Part shown: one piece after another, positions 6,798 to 10,025 of the stretch
How the letters are laid out: every line of letters begins with the position of its first letter
How positions within the stretch are numbered: position 1 is the stretch's first letter
Source: an uncultured Mycoplasmatota bacterium
GTDB lineage: Bacteria > Bacillota_I > Bacilli_A > RF39 > UBA660
Assembly: GCA_948472605.1 (NCBI GenBank)
Contig: CAOKUH010000057.1
Location: 1-10,025 of the forward strand
DNA length: 10,025 nucleotides
Direction: 5' to 3'
Notes under the pieces: model-generated
Seen by the model: the letters and a program-made list of their open reading frames with translations, nothing else
The model's database searches: none
Told to the model about the DNA's origin: nothing
Position numbers and translations under genes: made by a program

Positions 6798-8048
6798 ATG
6801 AGAAAAAAATATAGGACAGGATTAAAACTGGTGGGATTTTTACTTATTTTATCCATCTTTGTTTTAATTTCATATATAAAGTATTTAAATGATGTAGAAA
6901 ATAATAACCCTGTTGTTATAGTAGAAGAGGGTTTATCAATTAATTATTTAAAAGGAAATATTATAAATATAAATGATACAGATAGTACATATACTTTTTC
7001 TGTAACTAATAATTCAAATTTAGAAACCTCTTATTATATATACTTAGATAATTTAATGAGTACAAATATGGTTAAATATGATTTAACTGAAAGAAATAAT
7101 AAAGTTAATATTTTAAAGAATGAACTTACTAAAACTAATCCTAATTTAGCAGAGATGATTAATATTAATCCAGGAGAAACTCATTCTTATAATTTAAAGA
7201 TTTATTCAAATCCTGATGTAATAAAAACTAAAATAGTTATTGAAAAAGAAGAAAATAATGAAGAATATTTTGCGAGTACAATTATAAAGAATAATGAAAT
7301 TCAAGTTTCAGAGATTAATACAGAAGTTCCTGTCTCATTAACCGATGGTTTAATAGAAGCTAAAAATGATTATGGTAAATTTTATTATTTTAAAGGTTAC
7401 ATTGAAAATAATTATGTTTTATTTGCTGGTTTGTTATGGCGGATTGTTGCTATAAATAGTGATGGTAGTGTTAAATTAATATTAAATGATTATGCTGAAG
7501 CAACAGCCAATTTTTATAACGCTGATGATGAAGAGTTAATTGAAGATAAACTTAATTTTTCGAAAAATAAAATGTATGAAACTTTAGATTTATGGTATCG
7601 AGATAATCTTGAAAAATATGAAAATAATTTGATATCTAATCGATATTGTGTAGATGATTCTATTATTAATGAAGATGGCATAAATACATATTATGGAAGT
7701 AAAGATCGCTTAGTAAATAATAATTATTCCTATAATTGTTTAGGAACGATTTATACTAGTAGAATTGGGTTATTATCATTAGATGAAATAATAATGGCAG
7801 GAGCATCAATGACAGAACAAAATCAAAGCTTTTATTTATATTTGCCTAATAAAGTAGTTTCATGGTGGACTATTACGCCAAGCATTAGTGACTCTAAAGA
7901 TATTACTTTTTTTGAAATAACAAAAGAAGGTAAAATAGGAGAAAGCTCAGGAAATTATTTTAGAGGAGTACGTCCTGTTATAAATCTTGTTAAAAAAACT
8001 ATTGTAACAGGTAGTGGAACTTTAGATGACCCTTATATTACAAAGTAG
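6798..8048 (+). CDS. Signal-anchored extracellular protein, uncharacterised
   Basis: Function unknown. The 416-aa product starts with a basic stretch (MRKKYR), then a membrane segment at about 9-27 with no evident signal-peptidase or lipobox site, so it is predicted to be a signal-anchored protein with the bulk outside. Residues about 40-150 look like a beta-sandwich: YTFSVTNN... and a GETHSYNLKIY strand recall the Ig-like/TasA-camelysin type repeats of Gram-positive surface proteins (inference). From about 190 is a second domain with YYFKGYIENNY, WRIV (214-217), DGSVKLIL, WWTITPS (356-362) and GVRPVINL (390-397). I recall this pattern from multi-copy hypothetical proteins of gut Erysipelotrichia/RF39-like bacteria, and it faintly resembles the WWLRSP...GVRP pattern of DUF6273-type domains. 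Its only two cysteines, C284 and C314, are positioned for a disulfide. It has its own promoter and terminator. Confidence 0.85.
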   Translation: MRKKYRTGLKLVGFLLILSIFVLISYIKYLNDVENNNPVVIVEEGLSINYLKGNIININDTDSTYTFSVTNNSNLETSYYIYLDNLMSTNMVKYDLTERNNKVNILKNELTKTNPNLAEMININPGETHSYNLKIYSNPDVIKTKIVIEKEENNEEYFASTIIKNNEIQVSEINTEVPVSLTDGLIEAKNDYGKFYYFKGYIENNYVLFAGLLWRIVAINSDGSVKLILNDYAEATANFYNADDEELIEDKLNFSKNKMYETLDLWYRDNLEKYENNLISNRYCVDDSIINEDGINTYYGSKDRLVNNNYSYNCLGTIYTSRIGLLSLDEIIMAGASMTEQNQSFYLYLPNKVVSWWTITPSISDSKDITFFEITKEGKIGESSGNYFRGVRPVINLVKKTIVTGSGTLDDPYITK

Positions 8049-8080
8049 AATTTACATTATATGATGTAAATTCTTTTCTT
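8048..8080 (+). terminator. Intrinsic terminator overlapping the stop codon
   Basis: GAATTTACAT (8048-8057) and ATGTAAATTC (8064-8073) form a perfect 10-bp stem with a 6-nt loop. TTTTCTT follows within a longer pyrimidine run to about 8084. The first stem base is the last base of the upstream stop codon TAG (8046-8048). Confidence 0.85.
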
Positions 8081-8083
8081 TTC

Positions 8084-8119
8084 TTAACATATTCATAAAA
8101 CATTATGATAAAATATAAT
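8084..8119 (+). promoter_or_regulatory. Probable promoter of the 164-aa membrane-protein gene
   Basis: The gene is preceded by a terminator, so a promoter is expected in 8084-8130. The -35 candidate is TTAACA (8084-8089). The -10 candidates are TAAAAT with an extended TGA (8106-8114) and TATAAT (8114-8119). Neither pairs with the -35 at ideal spacing. The perfect TATAAT would leave a leader too short to include the ribosome-binding site at 8121-8129. The location is likely but the exact boxes are uncertain. Confidence 0.45.
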
Positions 8120-8134
8120 AGGATGTGATAATAA

Positions 8135-8629
8135 ATGAAACAAATTTTAAGTGATGTTATAAATGTAATTACCTCAATTAATAATATAGATTTATTATTG
8201 TATATTTCAATTTTAGTTTTAATTATTCTAGTAGTTTCGTTAATTTATATTATTAAAAATGAAAGTTATGAAGATATAAATGATAATGCAAGTATTAATA
8301 CCCCAAAAAATGATGAAGATCTAAAAACTATAGTTAATAATATTGAAAATAGTTCTTTAGTTGTATCAGAATTTACAGATTATGAAAAAGAACAAGAAGA
8401 AAGGGCTATTATTAGTTATGAAGAGTTATTAGCAAAGAGTAAAATGGGTAAAATTAATTATGAAGAGGAAAATGTTATTAATGATGATATAACGATAAAG
8501 AAAATAAATTTAAATAATTTAATGGAAGAGCCTACTTTAAAAGAACGTAAAAATATGGTTTTTGGTAATTATAAAAGAGAAGAGGAGTTTTTGAACACTT
8601 TAAAGACTTTAAATGAACTATTGGGTTAA
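8135..8629 (+). CDS. Small single-span membrane protein, unknown function
   Basis: I do not recognise a characterised family. The 164-aa product has one strongly hydrophobic segment at about 20-41 (LLLYISILVLIILVVSLIYI), followed by KNE and a highly charged, Asp/Glu/Asn-rich tail that is probably cytoplasmic and partly disordered. The more ordered parts are DYEKEQEERAIISYEELLAKSKMG in the middle and a C-terminal helix EEEFLNTLKTLNELL. The SYEELL and EEEFLxxLKxLxxLL patterns look conserved rather than random and could be docking motifs for a cytosolic partner (inference). The start has GGATGTGAT (8121-8129), one base off a strong Shine-Dalgarno, 5 nt before ATG. No cysteines or catalytic motifs are apparent. 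It lies in its own transcription unit between a surface-protein gene and mtaB. Confidence 0.85.
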   Translation: MKQILSDVINVITSINNIDLLLYISILVLIILVVSLIYIIKNESYEDINDNASINTPKNDEDLKTIVNNIENSSLVVSEFTDYEKEQEERAIISYEELLAKSKMGKINYEEENVINDDITIKKINLNNLMEEPTLKERKNMVFGNYKREEEFLNTLKTLNELLG

Positions 8630-8642
8630 AAACCCTTTTTTT
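8623..8642 (+). terminator. Short intrinsic terminator overlapping the stop codon
   Basis: GGGTT (8623-8627) and AACCC (8631-8635) form a 5-bp stem with a three-base loop, followed by seven T (8636-8642). The stem begins in the last glycine codon and includes the first base of the TAA stop (8627-8629). The stem is short but has three G-C pairs and a long T-tract. A terminating ribosome would cover the left arm. Confidence 0.65.
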
Positions 8643-8666
8643 AAATTATAAATTATGTGCTATAAT
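8638..8666 (+). promoter_or_regulatory. Extended -10 promoter of mtaB
   Basis: TATAAT (8661-8666) is preceded by TGTGC (8656-8660), a full extended -10 motif (TRTGN). The expected -35 position (8638-8643) reads TTTTTA, a poor match lying inside the preceding terminator's T-tract. Extended -10 promoters tolerate a weak -35. The start should be near 8673, giving a leader of about 19 nt. Confidence 0.7.
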
Positions 8667-8679
8667 ATGATTTAATTTG

Positions 8680-8687
8680 AAGGTGAT
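8680..8687 (+). promoter_or_regulatory. Shine-Dalgarno deciding the mtaB start
   Basis: AAGGTGAT lies 4 nt before ATG 8692. In-frame upstream candidates (TTG 8677, ATG 8686) overlap or precede this site and have no ribosome-binding sequence of their own. They would also add residues before the MKFHIITLGC start expected for the family. Confidence 0.75.
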
Positions 8688-8691
8688 GTTT

Positions 8692-9960
8692 ATGAAATTT
8701 CATATTATAACTTTGGGTTGTAAAGTAAATACATATGAAAGTGAAGTTATAAAAGAAAATTTATTAAAAGAAAATTATGTTTATGAAGAATCTCAAGATA
8801 ATGCTGAGATAATTATTATTAATACTTGTTCTGTTACAAATATGGCTGATAATAAATCTAAAAAAATGGTTAGACATGCCAAACGCTTAGGAAAAATTGT
8901 AGTAGTTTGTGGTTGTAGCAGTGAGAATAATCAAAAAGAATATGAAAGTATGGATATAGATATTTTAATTGGTAATAAAGATAAAAGTAAAATTTATGAG
9001 CTAATAGAAAATTATTTAAGGACCTTAAATAGTTACGAAAAGTTTTATCAAGATGAAGAATATGATTTTGAAGATATGCAAGTAGATAAATTTAATAGTC
9101 ATACTAGAGCATTTGTAAAAATTCAAGATGGATGTAATAATTTTTGTAGTTATTGTATAATTCCTTATGTACGTAAGAATTTACGTAGCAAAGATTTTGA
9201 CAAAGCTGTTAGTGAAATTAAAACTTTAGTTAAAAATGGTCATAAAGAAGTGGTTTTAACTGGTATCCATACAGGTTCTTATAATTCTAATAATAAAAAT
9301 TTAAAAGATTTAATTCAGGAAATAAGTAAAATAGAAGGTTTAGAAAGAATTAGAATTTCTTCGATTGAAATAACTGAGTTAAATGCTGATATGCTAGAAG
9401 AAATTAAAAATAATTCTAAAGTTGTAAATCATCTTCATATCCCTTTGCAAGCTGGAAGTAATGAAATTTTAAAAAGAATGAATCGTAAATATGATTTAGA
9501 GTATTTTTTAAATAAATTAGCTTTTATTAGAAGTATAAAACCAGATATAAGTATTACGACTGATGTTATAGTTGGTCATCCTTATGAAACTAAAGAGTTA
9601 TTTTTAAAAACTATTGAAACTTGTAAAAATTTTAAGTTTAGTAAAATACATGTTTTTCCTTATTCTAAAAGAGATGGAACCCCTTCTAGTAAGATGCCTA
9701 ATCAAGTAGACGAAAGCGAAAAAAAGTTGCGTAGTAAAATTTTAAATGAATTAAGTAAAGATTTAGAAAAAGAATATTATTTAAATCATATTGGTAAAAA
9801 TCTTAAGGTTTTAGTTGAAGAATGTAGGGAAAATGAAAGTGTTGGATTTACTTCAAATTATCTTAAAGTAAAAGTAAATAAGGTTTTAAAACCTAATGAT
9901 ATTTATGAAATAAAAATTGTTAATTATGAAAATGGTTTATTAATTGGAGAATTAATTTAG
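8692..9960 (+). CDS. mtaB: tRNA (t6A37) methylthiotransferase MtaB, radical SAM
   Basis: MtaB converts t6A to ms2t6A at position 37 of tRNAs that read ANN codons, using two 4Fe-4S clusters and S-adenosylmethionine. The 422-aa product has the full methylthiotransferase layout. The N-terminal UPF0004 domain has cluster cysteines C10 (TLGCKVN), C46 (NTCSVTN) and C75 (CGCSS). The radical SAM domain has C148, C152 and C155 (GCNNFCSYC). A C-terminal TRAM domain covers about 360-422. There is one additional cysteine, C73, two residues before the conserved C75. TLGCKVN and the overall length favour MtaB over MiaB or RimO. The start is ATG 8692, following AAGGTGAT. mtaB lies downstream of dnaJ in many Bacilli, but here it has its own promoter and two unrelated genes intervene. 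No terminator is evident after it. Confidence 0.93.
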   Translation: MKFHIITLGCKVNTYESEVIKENLLKENYVYEESQDNAEIIIINTCSVTNMADNKSKKMVRHAKRLGKIVVVCGCSSENNQKEYESMDIDILIGNKDKSKIYELIENYLRTLNSYEKFYQDEEYDFEDMQVDKFNSHTRAFVKIQDGCNNFCSYCIIPYVRKNLRSKDFDKAVSEIKTLVKNGHKEVVLTGIHTGSYNSNNKNLKDLIQEISKIEGLERIRISSIEITELNADMLEEIKNNSKVVNHLHIPLQAGSNEILKRMNRKYDLEYFLNKLAFIRSIKPDISITTDVIVGHPYETKELFLKTIETCKNFKFSKIHVFPYSKRDGTPSSKMPNQVDESEKKLRSKILNELSKDLEKEYYLNHIGKNLKVLVEECRENESVGFTSNYLKVKVNKVLKPNDIYEIKIVNYENGLLIGELI

Positions 9961-10025
9961 TTTTCATAAGTCAGGACAAAGACATGAAATTTTTATAAAA
10001 GAGTTATTTTGACTAGGAAAAACCT
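9961..10025. other. Unexplained 65-bp right tail
   Basis: After the mtaB stop there is no T-tailed hairpin. AGTCA (9969-9973) and TGACT (10010-10014) are inverted but too far apart and not followed by T residues. Short open stretches on both strands (for example a minus-strand frame ending near 9965) are too short to call. mtaB transcription may continue past the window. Confidence 0.3.

Noticed and set aside
8677..8691. TTG start for mtaB five codons upstream
   Set aside because: It would place the Shine-Dalgarno AAGGTGAT inside the coding region and add residues not expected in the family.
9969..10014. Inverted AGTCA/TGACT as an mtaB terminator or insertion-sequence end
   Set aside because: The arms are 5 bp, far apart, with no T-tract after them, and no transposase or target duplication is visible.

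Overview
The window is strongly AT-rich. It uses the standard bacterial code: hrcA ends in TGA, and every tryptophan I could check is TGG. Its core is a heat-shock chaperone operon of the Bacillota type, with a DnaK of Gram-positive length (608 aa), HrcA/CIRCE control and a nearby tRNA methylthiotransferase of the MtaB family. Base composition, gene order and a surface-protein family I associate with gut Erysipelotrichia or RF39-like (Mollicute-related) bacteria suggest a small-genome, low-GC gut Bacillota. That placement is inference.

Layout. Positions 1-96 hold the start of a possible divergent minus-strand gene that runs off the left edge. Positions 97-273 hold an orphan terminator-like hairpin, a near-perfect sigma-A promoter (TTGACA, 17 bp, TATAAT) and two CIRCE-like inverted repeats, one over the -35 and one over the transcript start. 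The operon follows: hrcA (274-1302), grpE (1295-1834), dnaK (1857-3683), an M3-family oligoendopeptidase F (3729-5534) and dnaJ (5527-6642). It closes with a terminator hairpin. hrcA/grpE and pepF/dnaJ each overlap by 8 bp in the same arrangement. A small GC-poor-tailed hairpin separates dnaK from pepF and may set relative levels.

Downstream are three separately transcribed genes, each with its own promoter-like sequence. One encodes a 416-aa signal-anchored surface protein (6798-8048), one a 164-aa single-span membrane protein (8135-8629), and one MtaB (8692-9960). The first two end in hairpins that overlap their own stop codons. The mtaB promoter begins inside the T-tract of the preceding terminator.

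How the genes work together. HrcA represses its own operon, and probably other chaperone genes, through CIRCE. DnaK, DnaJ and GrpE form the Hsp70 folding cycle. PepF degrades short peptides and may clear products of proteolysis under stress. MtaB completes ms2t6A37 in tRNAs reading ANN codons. In many Bacilli prmA and rsmE lie between dnaJ and mtaB. Here they are absent and the two membrane proteins sit in that gap. I see no mobile element, CRISPR, rRNA, tRNA or defence system. Most of the window is conserved housekeeping; the points of interest are the tandem CIRCE geometry, the pepF insertion and the two uncharacterised envelope genes.
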